Below are positions 41,052-51,875 of a stretch of DNA of 64,000 nucleotides, piece after piece. Location: the NCBI GenBank assembly GCA_023053685.1, contig JALIGW010000021.1:12388834-12452833 (forward strand). Direction: 5' to 3'. Under the pieces are notes generated by a model. It had not been told where the DNA came from, did no database searches, and was given only the letters and a program-made list of their open reading frames with translations. Source of the stretch: Diadophis punctatus similis. Lineage: Eukaryota > Chordata > Lepidosauria > Squamata > Dipsadidae. The position numbers and the translations under genes were made by a program. The number at the start of each line of letters is the position of its first letter. Position 1 is the first letter of the stretch.

Positions 41052-41622
41052 GAGTTGAAAGGGACCTTGGAGGTCTTCTAGTCCAACCCCCTGCTTAGGC
41101 AGTAAACCCTACACTACTTCAGACAAATGGTTGTCCAACATCTTCTTAAAAACTTCCAGTGTTGGAGCATTCACAACTTCTAGAGGCAAGCTGTTCCACG
41201 GATTAATTGTTCTAACTGTCAGGAAATTTCTCCTTAGTTCTAGGTTGCTTCTCTCCTTGATTAGTTTCCACCCATTACTTCTTGTCCTATCCTCAGGTGC
41301 TTTGGAGAATAGCTTGACTCCCTCTTCTTTGTGGCAACCCCTGAGATATTGGAACACTTGCTATCATGTCTCCCCTAGTCCTTCTTTTCATTAAACTACT
41401 AGACATACCCAGTTCCTGCAACCGTTCTTCATATGTTTTAGCCTCCAGTCCCCTAATCCTCTTTGTTGCTCTTCTCTGCACTCTTTCTAGAGTCTCAACA
41501 TCTTTTTACATCATGGCGACCAAAACTGAATGCAGTATTCCAAGTGTGGCCTTATCAAGGCCTTATAAAGTGGTATTAACACTTTGCGTGATCTTGATTC
41601 TATCCCTCTGTTAATTTTGTTC
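41052..41622 (-). mobile_element. CR1 LINE 3' fragment
   Basis: Long minus-strand CR1: 3' UTR, ORF2 end ([20 protein letters not shown]) and upstream [20 protein letters not shown] to the CAAAACTGAATGC region, with two small insertions that shift frame near 41350 and 41397. It ends head-to-head with the plus copy at 41632. Confidence 0.9.
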
Positions 41623-41631
41623 GCCATGATA

Positions 41632-42078
41632 TAAAAAAGATGTCGAGACTCTGGAAAGAGGGCAGAGAAGAGCAACGAAGATGATCAGGGGACTGGAGGC
41701 TAAAACATATGAAGAATGGTTGCAGGATTGTCTACTCTATAAAAAGAAGAACTAAGGTGTGACATGATAGCAGTCTTCCAATATCTCAGGGGCTGCCACA
41801 AAGAAGAGGGAGTCAAGCTATTCTCCAAAGCTCCTGAAAGCAGAACAAGAAGCAACAGATGGGAATTAATCAAGCAGAGAAGCAACCTAGAACTAAGGAG
41901 AAATTTCATGAGAGTGAGAACAATTAACCAGTGGAATAAGTTGCCTCCAGAAATTGTGGGTGGAGGTTTCTAAGAGGAATCTGGACAGCCATTTGCCTGG
42001 AATGGTATAGGATCTCCTGCTTGAGCAGGAGGTTGGACTAGAAAACCTCAAAAGTCCCTTCCAGTTCTATTCTGATTG
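41632..42078 (+). mobile_element. CR1 LINE 3' fragment
   Basis: Plus-strand CR1 starting at ATGTCGAGACTCTGGAAAG, through [20 protein letters not shown], to CCCTTCCAGTTCTATTCTG. With the preceding minus copy it forms an inverted pair with almost no spacer. Confidence 0.88.
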
Positions 42079-42083
42079 ATTGA

Positions 42084-42330
42084 ACGAATCAAGGAGAGAA
42101 GCAACCTGGAATTAAGGAGAACCTTCCTAACAGTGAGGACAATCAACCAGTGGAACAGATGTTGCCTTCCGAAGTTATGGGTGCTCCATCGCTGGAGATA
42201 TTTAAGAAGAAACTGGACAGTCACTTGTCCGAAATGGTATAGGTTCTCCTGCTTGAGGTTGGACTAGAAGACCTACAAGGTCCCTTCCAACTCTGTTAAT
42301 TTGATAAACCTCCAAGGTCCTTTCCAGGTC
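42084..42330 (+). mobile_element. CR1 LINE 3' fragment
   Basis: Begins AATCAAGGAGAGAAGCAACC, contains LRRTFLTVRTINQWNR, and ends CAAGGTCCCTTCCAACTCTG. A further partial 3' end (CTCCAAGGTCCTTTCCAGG) follows near 42310. Confidence 0.85.
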
Positions 42331-42394
42331 TAGTCTGATTCGGATCATTTTAACAAACCACTGAGCTTTTCTAGGTTACTACAAGAATCAAAAC

Positions 42395-42872
42395 CTCACT
42401 CGGTTCGGTCCCTCATCTATGCACCAAAGAGAAATTCCTTGTGTGTTCAATCACACTTGGCCAATAAAGAATTCTATTCTATTCTATTCTATTCTATTCT
42501 ATTCTATTCTATTCTATTCTATTCTATTCTATTCTATTCTATTCTATTCTATTCTATTCTATTCTATTCTATTCTACACTACATTACACTACACTACACT
42601 ATACTATACTATATTATTATTCTATTCTATTCTATTCTATTCTATTCTATTCTATTCTATTCTATTCTATTCTATTCTATTCTACTCTACTCTACTCTAC
42701 ACTACACTACACTACACTACACTATTATTCTACTCTACTCTACTCTACTCTACTCTACTCTACTCTACTCTACTCTACTCTACTCTACTCTATTCTATTC
42801 TATTCTATTCTATTCTATTCTATTCTATTCTATTCTATTCTATTCTATTATTCTAGTCTAGTCTAGTCTACT
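42395..42872 (+). mobile_element. Snake CR1-type LINE 3' end with compound (TTCTA)n tail
   Basis: A short 3' UTR (AATTCCTTGTGTGTTCAATC, ACACTTGGCCAATAAAG) is followed by about 395 bp of TTCTA with sub-blocks of TACAC (42575-42600, 42700-42722), TATAC and TACTC (42724-42790). The nested variant blocks show local slippage expansion of point variants. Confidence 0.9.
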
Positions 42873-43116
42873 CCAACTATCTTTCAGGCTTCTTTCAGGG
42901 AACATTGTAATGTCCTTCCTTCCGCCCTGTTGCCGAGTAGATATTGCCAACATCTCCGCGCTCATCATATCTGCCCTTGAGACATGCAAGAGATAAAATC
43001 AATAATACACTTGGAGGTTTTATATGACAGGGCATCAAAATCATATTCTTTCCCTTCTCGCTTCAATCCCCAGACAATCAGATCGTTTCTATGTTGATTT
43101 TCTTTTCACTGATAAG

Positions 43117-43120
<4 letters not shown>

Positions 43121-43190
<70 letters not shown>
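43121..43190. repeat. (AC)n microsatellite
   Basis: About 34 AC units. Confidence 0.97.
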
Positions 43191-43429
43191 AATCTTGCAA
43201 AGTTTTGTTATCTAGCCTCAGGGCTTTAGCAGAGAAGCATCCGGAATAAGATTTAAGATGGATTGCTGCCTACGCTGATTTGTGTTTATCTATTTTGACT
43301 CCCCCTTTTTTTAAAAAAACACCTGACGTTTTATTTGCTGGATGAAAGCCCTAATAAATAAAACTGATTGATTTCTGCTGAAGTTTTCCTTGTTCTCTTT
43401 TTTGCATCGCAATCCACATCCTCGAGGAC
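43191..43429. other. No recognised feature
   Basis: Short AT-rich interval without recognisable features. Confidence 0.4.
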
Positions 43430-43660
43430 AGGCAGTCCTCGACCTACGATCACAATGGGGCCCAACATTTCTGCTGCAAAGCGAGACACTTGTTAAAGCG
43501 AGTTTTGCCCCGTGTTACGACCTTTCCAGGATTGTTGATTGAATCACTGCCATTGTGAAGTGACCAATGCGGTTGTTTAGTGAATCTGGCTTCAAGCCCC
43601 CTGGAGATTGCTTGTAAGAAGGTCGCAAAAGGGGATCACATGACCCCAGGACACAGCAAC
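43430..43660 (-). mobile_element. TA-MITE, copy 3, truncated
   Basis: Starts ACAGGCAGTCCTCGACCTAC (terminal repeat), then GCGAGACACTTGTTAAAGC, GGTCGCAAAAGGGGATCACA and TGACCCCAGGACACAG, all matching the 19-409 element in reverse. It is truncated where the adjoining GA/GATG array begins. Confidence 0.8.
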
Positions 43661-43670
43661 CAATGGGATA

Positions 43671-43903
43671 GGAGAGAGAGAGAGAGAGAGAGATGATGGA
43701 TGGATGGATGGATGGATGGATGGATGGATGGATGGATGGATGGATGGATGGATGGATGGATGGATGGATAGATAGATAGATGATAGATATAGCGAGAGAT
43801 AGAGAGATAGAGAGATAGAGAGAGATGATGGATGGATGGATGAATGGAGAGAGAGAGAGAGAGAGAGATGAGGGATGGATGGATAGGTAGGTAGGTAGGT
43901 AGG

Positions 43904-43955
<52 letters not shown>

Positions 43956-43960
43956 GAGAG
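43671..43960. repeat. (GA)n/(GATG)n/(GATA)n compound array
   Basis: (GA)n, then 16-17 GATG units, a GATA/GAGA mixed part, (GA)n, GATG, GGTA and (GATA)n. Frames give Ile-His-Pro-Ser or Ile-Tyr-Leu-Ser repeats only. Confidence 0.96.
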
Positions 43961-43979
43961 AGAGAGAGATGGATATACA

Positions 43980-44035
43980 GTATGTATGTGTGTGTATGCA
44001 TATACATATACATCATATACATATATACATCATAT

Positions 44036-44077
<42 letters not shown>

Positions 44078-44164
44078 ACACCATATATATATATAAGCAC
44101 CAGGGGCTTAATCAAAGTTTTCCTTACCACGAGAAGCTCTAATTCATCCTGACAGCTCTTTAAA

Positions 44165-44221
<57 letters not shown>

Positions 44222-44222
44222 C
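43980..44222. repeat. Two TG/CA arrays in opposite strand sense
   Basis: (CA)n at about 44038-44070, flanked by a TATG/ATAC region, and (GT)n at 44168-44220. They are separated by about 95 bp of ordinary sequence. The complementary strands make this a potential long-range hairpin. Confidence 0.92.
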
Positions 44223-44940
44223 TGGGAAGAATATTGCTTTCCCTTATCAGGTTTGACATCAAGTTTTCGGTGCTAGGCATCGAGTCTGCGGAAACAAAAC
44301 AAAAAACAAAAAAAAATTGGCCCCGCCACAAGATTCAGATCGCACGGCATTCGAGAGTTACACTGCAGGCGGCTTGCCTTTGTTCACGTGGGAGGAAATC
44401 TGCACAACTCCAGCCTTGTCCTATTTTTTTCCCCTTCTTTTTTCTTTTTAACAAACCCGCTCCGGCAAATGGCTGGTAGCTAATATGTCACATCAAATGG
44501 GATTTGATGTGTAGAGTTGTGGTCACTGCACCTTAAAAAAAAAAAAGAGAGAGAGAGAGACCGCAGAGCTGGAGAAGATGAGAGGGGAAAAAGAGAAATG
44601 ATCAGAAAAGACTAAGGCAGTTGAGGGAGGGGGGTATTAGCTGGGAATAAAGAAGATGAAGGAGAGATGATAGCGGCGTTTGAAAACGGGCATGGTCGCA
44701 GGAAGGAAGGGAAAAACGAGAAGTTTGTCTCCTTTTTTTTCTAAGTTGGAACTCAAGGTCACCTGCTGAAATTAAAGGCAGGGAGATTCAGGACCGACAG
44801 AAGGAAGTCCTTTCGTCACACAGGGCAGAGATAAACTGGGGGACGTATGCCCAAAGTTGTAAGAATGGTAGGAAGTTGGGTTGCTTGAACAGGGGACCTA
44901 ACAATGAGTTCATGGAGGGGAGGAGGAGGAGATGAATAGC
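44223..44940. other. No recognised feature
   Basis: Single-copy-looking DNA, some of it purine-rich. No gene recognised. Confidence 0.45.
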
Positions 44941-44943
44941 AAC

Positions 44944-45000
44944 ATGCATACATACATACATACATACATACATACATACATACATACATACATACATTAC
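44944..45000. repeat. (CATA)n microsatellite
   Basis: About 14 CATA units, interrupted on the right by the hAT element. ATAC units resume at 45356. Confidence 0.95.
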
Positions 45001-45355
45001 CAGGGGCAGGTTGCTCGCTTACCGATGCCGGTGCACTGCGCGCGCATCTCCACATTTCGGGGGGGGCGCGCTTGCTATGTGCGTGCACCCCCCCTCACGC
45101 GATTTTGCTTCTGCGCATGCGCGGAAGCAAAATCTCGCCGAAATCTCACGAGGGGATGCGCGTGACAGAGATATCGGCCTGATTTTGCTTCCGCGCATGC
45201 GCAGAAGCAAAATTGCCCAAAAATTCTCAGAAAAAGATGGCGACGCATGCAACGGACCAGCGAAGATGGCTCCGGAGCGATTGCACGCAAATTGTGCAAT
45301 CGGCCGCTCCCTACCAGAGCAACGCAAGGACAGCTCCGGCAGGAACCCACCACTG
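45001..45355 (+). mobile_element. hAT MITE in an ATAC microsatellite
   Basis: Starts CAGGGGCAGGTTGC and ends AGGAACCCACCACTG, related to the terminal repeats of the other hAT MITEs. An 8-bp duplication cannot be verified inside the repetitive target. The CpG-rich interior has two exact NRF1-type sites (TGCGCATGCGCG at 45112-45123 and CGCGCATGCGCA at 45192-45203) within a repeated TTTTGCTTC..GAAGCAAAAT context. Confidence 0.8.
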
Positions 45356-45414
<59 letters not shown>

Positions 45415-45420
45415 TACAGC
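45356..45420. repeat. (ATAC)/(AC)n microsatellite
   Basis: ATAC units, then about 22 AC units, then ATAC units. It continues the array split by the hAT MITE. Confidence 0.95.
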
Positions 45421-45578
45421 AACAGCACTTAGACTTATATACCACTTCACAGTGCTTTAAGTGGTTTACAGAGTCAGCATCTTGCCCTCAACAATCTGGG
45501 TCCTCGGATGGATGGAAGGCTGTGTCAACCTTGAACGATCGAACTGCTGACAATTGGCAGAATTAGCCTGCAATCACG
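45421..45578 (-). mobile_element. Sauria-type SINE, 5'-truncated
   Basis: The minus strand carries the Bov-B-like 3' end (GAAGTGGTATATAAGTCTAA reversed), GTAAACCACTTAAAG, the TTGAGGGCAAGATGCTGAC region and the CCTTCCATCC body, then GTTCGATCGTTC. The tRNA-like head is missing. Confidence 0.85.
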
Positions 45579-45652
45579 GTAGAATAGAATAGAATAGAAT
45601 AGAATAGAATAGAATAGAATAGAATAGAATAGAATAGAATAGAATAATAGAA
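45579..45652. repeat. (AGAAT)n array
   Basis: About 13 AGAAT units between the truncated SINE and a minus-strand CR1 segment. Confidence 0.96.
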
Positions 45653-45654
45653 TG

Positions 45655-46160
45655 TTTAGGTTGGTTCTCTCCTGGTTAAGTTTCCATCTATTGTTTCTTG
45701 TTCTGCCCTCAGGTGCTTTGGAGAATAGCTTGACTCTCTCTTCTTTGTGGTAGCTCCTCAAATATTGGAAGACTGCTATCATGTCCCCCCTGGGCCTTCT
45801 TCTCACTAGAACTAGACAGACCCAATTCCAGCAACCGTTCTCTGTATGTTTTAGCCTCCATCATCTTTGTTTGCTCTTCTCTGCACTCTTTCTAGAATCT
45901 CAACATCTTTTTTTTTATATCGTGGTGACCAAAACTGGATACAATATTCCAAGTGTGATCTTACCAAAGCATTATAAAGCAGTACTAACCCTTCATGTGA
46001 TCTTGATACTAGCTTATTTGTTAAGACAGCCAAGGACGGTGTTGGCTTTTTTTGGTGACTGCCTCCCACTTCAACAGTCGAACATAGAAATAAGGATGTT
46101 TCTGTGCAGCTTAAGAGATTGTCCAGCCCTATGCCTTTCCCCAAACCCTGAGTTCAGCAC
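45655..46160 (-). mobile_element. CR1 LINE 3' region fragment
   Basis: Minus-strand CR1 without the 3' UTR: TTTCCATCTATTGTTTCTTG, GGTGCTTTGGAGAATAGCTT, then upstream ORF2 to CCAAAACTGGATACAATATT and the [20 protein letters not shown] region (45851-46144). Confidence 0.88.
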
Positions 46161-47460
46161 TAACAGGTTTCTAATCCTCCAATGAACCCACTTTGGTTCT
46201 GAAAGTCATTTCTATTTGAAAAGGACACTGGGCTTGGCGTATTCATTCAATTTTGCATTAGCATTCTATCACCTCTTCAGATGTTGGATTAAGACCGAGA
46301 GATTTAATTCAGGTCCAGCTTCAGTACAGAGAAACTTACGAGACAATCCCTCTCTCTCTCCCTCCCTCCAACTTACTTCATATCGCTGTTGCGACGATGG
46401 AGGAAAAATTGGAGGACAGACTTCTATGCATGCAACCTTGAAGCTACTGTCAGAAAACTGAAAGCGTAAATGTAACTTTAAAAAAAAAACACCCTTCACA
46501 GTCTTTTTTCCTGCTATAAACACAAGAGCTACTGATAATTCTTTATAAGAAGACACCCCATCCTTTCAAAGCAAGGAGGAATCGTTTTTTTTTTATATTG
46601 TTCTTCTAAAATTAACCAAGAGAGCGTCTGCCCGAGGCAATTACGCAGAAGACAGTTGGGAAGCTGGCTCGATTGGATTCTTCTTGGATTTGGTGACCTG
46701 GTGCTATTCTCCTTTGCTGAGGCTGAAGAATGGCTCTGACAAAGCATTGAAAGAACGGTGTGTTTTCTTTCTTGTCTGGGTGAATAGATGCCAGCCAAAC
46801 AAACTGGGGCAGCGGGAGAGCAGTAATTGAATGTCTGCATTATTTTTTTTAAAAAAAGAGGCTAACCACCCACCACTATGTCTACCCAATTCAAAGTACA
46901 TGAATACACCCGCCGCAGTGGTCAGGAAATTGGGATAGACGCCTTCCGAGATCGCTCCCAATGATCTGAATCAGCGCAATGCCGCAACCACTTAAAATCC
47001 AGAAAATCTGAGCTCCCGTAGAATCATTTCTCCATCAGCCAGTTCTCTAATCCGAGTGGATTTATAGGCAGGTGCACAACCCATAGTCTCCGCTCCGTGA
47101 GAAGACTTCAGGTTTAAAGCACACACACACAAACACACCTTTTTTGACCCCGATTGTGGATCAGGGTCAACAATTATAGGGGCTGGAAGTGTTTTCGGTG
47201 TTTATGTGAGGATTCCTGAGGTGAGACCTTTGGTCTGATCAATCATCGGCAAAGCAGTTTTGCAACCATTACAGAAAGATTTATTTCCAAAGCACAACAT
47301 TTAGGTGATTACTTTTTAGCAGGGCGAGTCTCAGGAAGCATGTATTCTCTAAGCTGTTTGAGGCAACTAGGAATTGATCTAACTTGGGGGGGTTCGAAGA
47401 ATCAAGATCACACAGTAGGTTCCAGTCAACCTGATTTATTGCTCATGGCTATGCACAGTA
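46161..47460. other. No recognised feature
   Basis: About 1.3 kb of single-copy-looking DNA. Frames of 82-103 codons on the minus strand (46269-46961) and 47340-47588 (+) have no recognisable motifs, and the last of these overlaps a hAT MITE. Confidence 0.45.
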
Positions 47461-47468
47461 ATCTAGTC

Positions 47469-47612
47469 CAGGGGTCTCCAACCTTGGCAACTTTAAGACT
47501 TGTGGACTTCAACTCCCAGAATTCCACAGCCAGCAAAGCTAACAAAGCTGGCTGTGGAATTCTGGGAGTTGAAGTCCACAAGTCTTAAAATTGCCAAGGT
47601 TGGAGACCCCTG
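47469..47612. mobile_element. Palindromic (foldback) hAT MITE
   Basis: 144 bp that is almost a perfect palindrome: CAGGGGTCTCCAACCTTGGC pairs with the complementary end, and ACTTCAACTCCCAGAATTCC with GGAATTCTGGGAGTTGAAGT, leaving a loop of about 16 bases. The exact 8-bp duplication ATCTAGTC lies at 47461-47468 and 47613-47620. A transcript would fold into a hairpin of about 64 bp. Confidence 0.95.
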
Positions 47613-47821
47613 ATCTAGTCAACTCATGGTCAGCACTAAATTCATGCTAGATAAGAGTCAACCAAATTCCAGAAAGGATGGGTTTACCACTTGTGAGATT
47701 TACCACTTGTGACAACGTAATGATTCCAGGCTGATTTCCTCTCTTGACTCCACCCCTAGGCTCTGACACTCCTTCTCCTACGAAGCACAGATTTTCAAAA
47801 TCCAGTGTTTTCATCAACCGT

Positions 47822-48165
47822 TAAAAGGTAATGGTGAAGGTGCCCCTGCTAGTCATAGACAACTTTACAGGCCAGCGCTCATCTCTATTTCTAGACAACT
47901 GAAGACATGTGGCCAACATGACATCATGTTATAGTGCAGACCATATGGCGAAACACAGAACATTGTTTCCTTTCCTCCGACGTGGTACCTATTTATCTAC
48001 TTGCATTTACATGTTTTCGAACTGCTAGGTTGGGCAGGAGCTGAGACAAGTAATGGGAGCTCACTCCATCACACGGTGCTAGGACTTGAACCATCAGAGC
48101 ATAGACCTTTTCTGGCATCTTTGGAAGCCCTGAGCCACCATGCCTCTCCTGTCCCATTAGGTCGC
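47822..48165 (-). mobile_element. Degenerate tRNA-derived SINE (long form)
   Basis: The order GGTAATGGTGAAGGTGCCCC, GCTAGTCATAGACAAC, CATGTGGCCAACATGAC, TTCGAACTGCTAGGTTGG and GGAGCTCACTCCATCAC, then ACTTGAACCATC (B-box complement) and GAGCCACCATGCC (A-box complement), matches a long squamate SINE I recall from other snake and lizard sequence. It is heavily mutated. The 81-codon frame 48001-48246 lies mostly in it and is not a gene. Confidence 0.65.
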
Positions 48166-48302
48166 TTAAAACGTAGAGACAATGACCTTATGTTGGTTGA
48201 ACTTGTGGTAAACTTTTTCACAAGGCACTCACTGTGCCAAGCTTAGTTCCTGTTTCCCTGAAATATTTTAAATCCTGAAATACAGATAGCCACAAAGGTG
48301 CT

Positions 48303-48500
48303 GTTTCAGGAGGCTACTGGACTTTCTTGTTTTTTTTTCTTTTGAAGACATTTCGCTTCTCATCCAAGAAGCTTCTTCAGCTCTGACAGGATGGTGGGGA
48401 TGGGAAGGATTTATATTCCTTGCAGACAGCTGGTCATTTGCATCCTTTTAGAGGATCTTTGAAGCACTTGAAGGTTTATCTGTGTCTTCAGGGTCACCTG
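48303..48500 (-). mobile_element. Penelope-like end with hammerhead-like motif (left arm)
   Basis: Minus-strand motif 48341-48388: CTGAAGA, extra A, stem II GCTTCT..AGAAGC (6 bp), GAAATGTC, TTCAAAAG. Outer blocks CAGGAGGCTACTGGACTTTC and inner blocks CTTATATTCC-like and CAGGGTCACCTGA are repeated in reverse at 48640-48935, so the two arms form an inverted repeat. Confidence 0.55.
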
Positions 48501-48599
48501 AGTGGTGCAAATGATTCCTGTAGTCTGAAATTTTTCCTCTGGAAATCCATTCCTACTCTCACACCATTCCAAGGGTGTTCATCCCAAATTGTATAGCTG

Positions 48600-48935
48600 A
48601 AAGTCTGTAGAGATTCTCAATCATCCAGGTCATGGTTGTCCCAAAGATGCTTTTTTCCCCAAAAGAACCATTAGTCAAGTGACCCTGAGGAAACAGATAA
48701 ACCTCCAAGTGGCCTCAATGACTCTCTAAAAGAATGCAAATGACCAGCTGTCTGCAAGGAATATAAATCCTTCCATTCCCCACCATCCAGTCAGAGCTAA
48801 AGAAGCTTCTTGGATGAGAAGCAAAACGTCTTCAACAGAAAAAACAAGGAAGTCCAGTTGCCTTCTGAAAAAAGCACCTTTGGGACAACCATGACCTAGA
48901 TAACGGAGAATCTCTACAGACTGCAGATGGCCACA
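48600..48935 (+). mobile_element. Penelope-like end with hammerhead-like motif (right arm)
   Basis: TAGAGATTCTCAATCATCC and GGTCATGGTTGTCCC (minus sense) are followed by TCAAGTGACCCTGAGG, TGCAAATGACCAGCTGTCTG and the plus-strand motif 48793-48836 (CTAAAGA, GCTTCT..AGAAGC, AAAACGTC), then AAGTCCAGTTGCCTTC and GGACAACCATGACC. The core has one change in each box. Confidence 0.55.
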
Positions 48936-49184
48936 CATCTATAGAATATTATGAGTATTTTAAATGTGTCACATGTAGTATTCCAGGAAACTTTTGATAT
49001 TTTTTCAAGAATGGTGTTCCTAATAATAGTTAATGAGAGCTGGTGATAATCAATGGGAAGCAAATATCTTTAAATTCATCTGCTATGTTCAGGAGAAATA
49101 TAAAAATCTGAGCTAGATATTGCAAACTGACAACCAAATCTACTAACTTCCTGCCTTGGGAAGAACTTTTTATTCCAGCTGCAA
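48936..49184. other. No recognised feature
   Basis: Short AT-rich interval. Confidence 0.4.
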
Positions 49185-49357
49185 TATATATCTATATCTA
49201 TATCTATATCTATATCTATATCTATATCTATATCTATATCTATATCTATATCTATATCTATATCTATATCTATCTATCTATTTATCTATCTATCTATATA
49301 GATATAAATATAGATAGATATAGATATAGATATAGATACAGATACAGATACAGATAC

Positions 49358-49438
<81 letters not shown>

Positions 49439-49560
49439 TAGAGAGAGAAGAGAAGAGAAGAGAAGAGAAGAGAAGAGAAGAGAAGAGAAGAGAAGAGAAG
49501 AGAAGAGAAGAGAAGAGAAGAGAAGAGAAGAGAAGAGAAGAGAAGAGAAGAGAAGAGAAG
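49185..49560. repeat. (TATATC)n, (GATA)n and (GAGAA)n compound array
   Basis: TATATC hexamers (49190-49270), TATC/GATA with an inversion point near 49300 where TATC becomes GATA (hairpin-forming), GATACA, GATA (49356-49438), then about 24 GAGAA units ending at the 3' terminus of a CR1. Confidence 0.95.
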
Positions 49561-49723
49561 AGTTGGAAGGGACCTTGGAGGTCTTCTAGTCCAACCCCTT
49601 GCTTAGGCAGGAAACCCTACACCACTTCAGACAAATGGTTATCCAACATCTTCTTAAAAACTTCCAGTGTTGGAGCATTCACAACTTCTGGAGGCAAGCT
49701 GTTCCACGGATTAATTGTTCTAT
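49561..49723 (-). mobile_element. Short CR1 3' end
   Basis: AGTTGGAAGGGACCTTGGAGG to TCCACGGATTAATTGTTCT, truncated. The simple repeat on its 3' side is GAGAA rather than AATAG. Confidence 0.88.
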
Positions 49724-49951
49724 ATATATACAGCCTACCTACCTGCATGCATGATGATTATGAATTCCCATTGGATTTCAGTAAAAGACACCTCCAAGGA
49801 ACAGTATCTAGGTCTGAAGCAGGAAGATAAATAGCCATGAAAATTTAAATTGAATTCTGCACGCCAAACACGTTTCTATTATTATTTTTCCTTCTTTCAT
49901 TTTGTTTCCTATATTAAGTGGGCCAAACATTAAATCATCGTTATGATGCTT

Positions 49952-50750
<799 letters not shown>

Positions 50751-50754
50751 AGAC

Positions 50755-51000
50755 GGAGTGGTGCGGTGGTCTAGAGGTGAAGCTCTTGCCTCACAATCAG
50801 GAGGCTGGGAGTTCGATCCTAGGTAGAGGCAGATATTTCTCTCTCTGGGCACACTAAGTATATATCTGCTGAACAAAACTCCGCATTGGCAACAGGAAGG
50901 GCATCCGGCCATTAAAACACTCTGCTACGTCCATTCAGCTGCCCAGATTTCCACCCCGCAAGGGATTATGGGGTCGTTAAATGATGATGATGTGCGTATG
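50755..51000 (+). mobile_element. tRNA-derived SINE with RTE/L2-like tail
   Basis: The head is nearly identical to that of the CR1-tailed SINEs: A-box-like TGGTCTAGAGG (50767-50777), B-box-like GTTCGATCC (50811-50819) and TAGGTAGAGGCAG. The body then diverges (GGCAACAGGAAGGGCATCCG, CCCCGCAAGGGATTATGGGG) and ends in GATGAT repeats. The tail differs entirely from CR1 and looks like another LINE's 3' end. Confidence 0.75.
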
Positions 51001-51093
51001 ATGAAATGGTAGCTGACATGAACACCGTATTTCCCTATATGCCGAAATGAGGAGGGCTGAGTCTATGGGAAAAGAGGAAGTATATGCTGAATC

Positions 51094-51440
51094 CAGGGGT
51101 GGGTTCCACTTACCTTCGCTACCGGTTCGCATCATGATGTTTTGCGCGCGCGTGCGTGTTCCCTCGTGCAATTTGGCTTCTGCGCATGCTCAGTAGCTGG
51201 AATCGGCCCGAAACATAGCTGAGGAGCTGATCAGCTGTGCTTCGGGTGAAGGAATAAAGGTTAGCATAAACCCGGGGGTGGGCGGGAGGGCCCTTTTACA
51301 AGCAGCAGAACAGGAAAAACCTTCAAAACAGTAAAAAAAATGCAAAAAATTCCAAAATAAGAGATGGCGGCGCCCACGGACCGGCACCAGCTGGTCCAGT
51401 TCAGTGACATCACCAGCGGGTCGCTACCGGTTCGGGCGAT
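51094..51440 (+). mobile_element. hAT MITE (family of 7932-8258), right end lost
   Basis: Starts CAGGGGTGGGTTCCACTTAC and follows the 7932-8258 element in reverse order (TACCGGTTCGCATC, TTTTGCGCGCG, GAGGAGCTGATCAGCTGTGC, CACCAGCGGGTCGCTACCGG). It breaks after GGGCGATCCAG, so the right terminal repeat and target duplication are missing. Confidence 0.85.
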
Positions 51441-51477
51441 CCAGATTCAGAAATTAAATTGAAACATGCTTGGAGAG

Positions 51478-51875
51478 CAAACCTCTGCCAAAAGGAATTG
51501 GGGATGTCTAATCTAATGAAAAGAAGAATTAGGGGTGACATGATAGCAGTCTTCCACTATTTGAGGGGTTGCCACAAAGAGGAGGGGGTCAACTTATTTT
51601 CCAAAGCTCCAGAAGGCAGGACAAGAAACAACAGATGGAAACTAACCAAGGAAAGAAGCAACCTCGAACTAAGGAGAAACTTCCTAACAGTGAGGACAAT
51701 TAACCAGTGGAATGGGCTTGCCCCCAGAAATTGTGGGTGCTGCATTGCTGGAGGCTTTTAAGAAGAGATGGGACAGGCACTTGTGTGGAATGGCACAGGG
51801 TCTCCTACTTGAGCAGGGGGTTGGACTAGAAGACCTTCAAAGTCCCTTCCAACTCTGTTATTCTGTTAGGCCAGT
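51478..51875 (+). mobile_element. CR1 LINE 3' fragment
   Basis: The frame 51459-51761 holds ELGMSNLMKRRIRGDMIAVF and GVNLFSKAPEGRTRNNRWKL. The 3' UTR ends CCCTTCCAACTCTGTTATTC. Confidence 0.9.

Noticed and set aside
40756..41058. Polyglutamine protein
   Set aside because: The glutamines come from the CAA tail of a CR1 copy. The upstream part has no recognisable homology.
47340..47588. 82-codon ORF as a gene
   Set aside because: More than a third of it lies in the palindromic hAT MITE.
51086..51450. Target-site duplication of the 51094 hAT MITE
   Set aside because: The left flank GCTGAATC has only an inverted partner (GATTCAG) at the right, and the right terminal repeat is missing, so no true duplication can be claimed.
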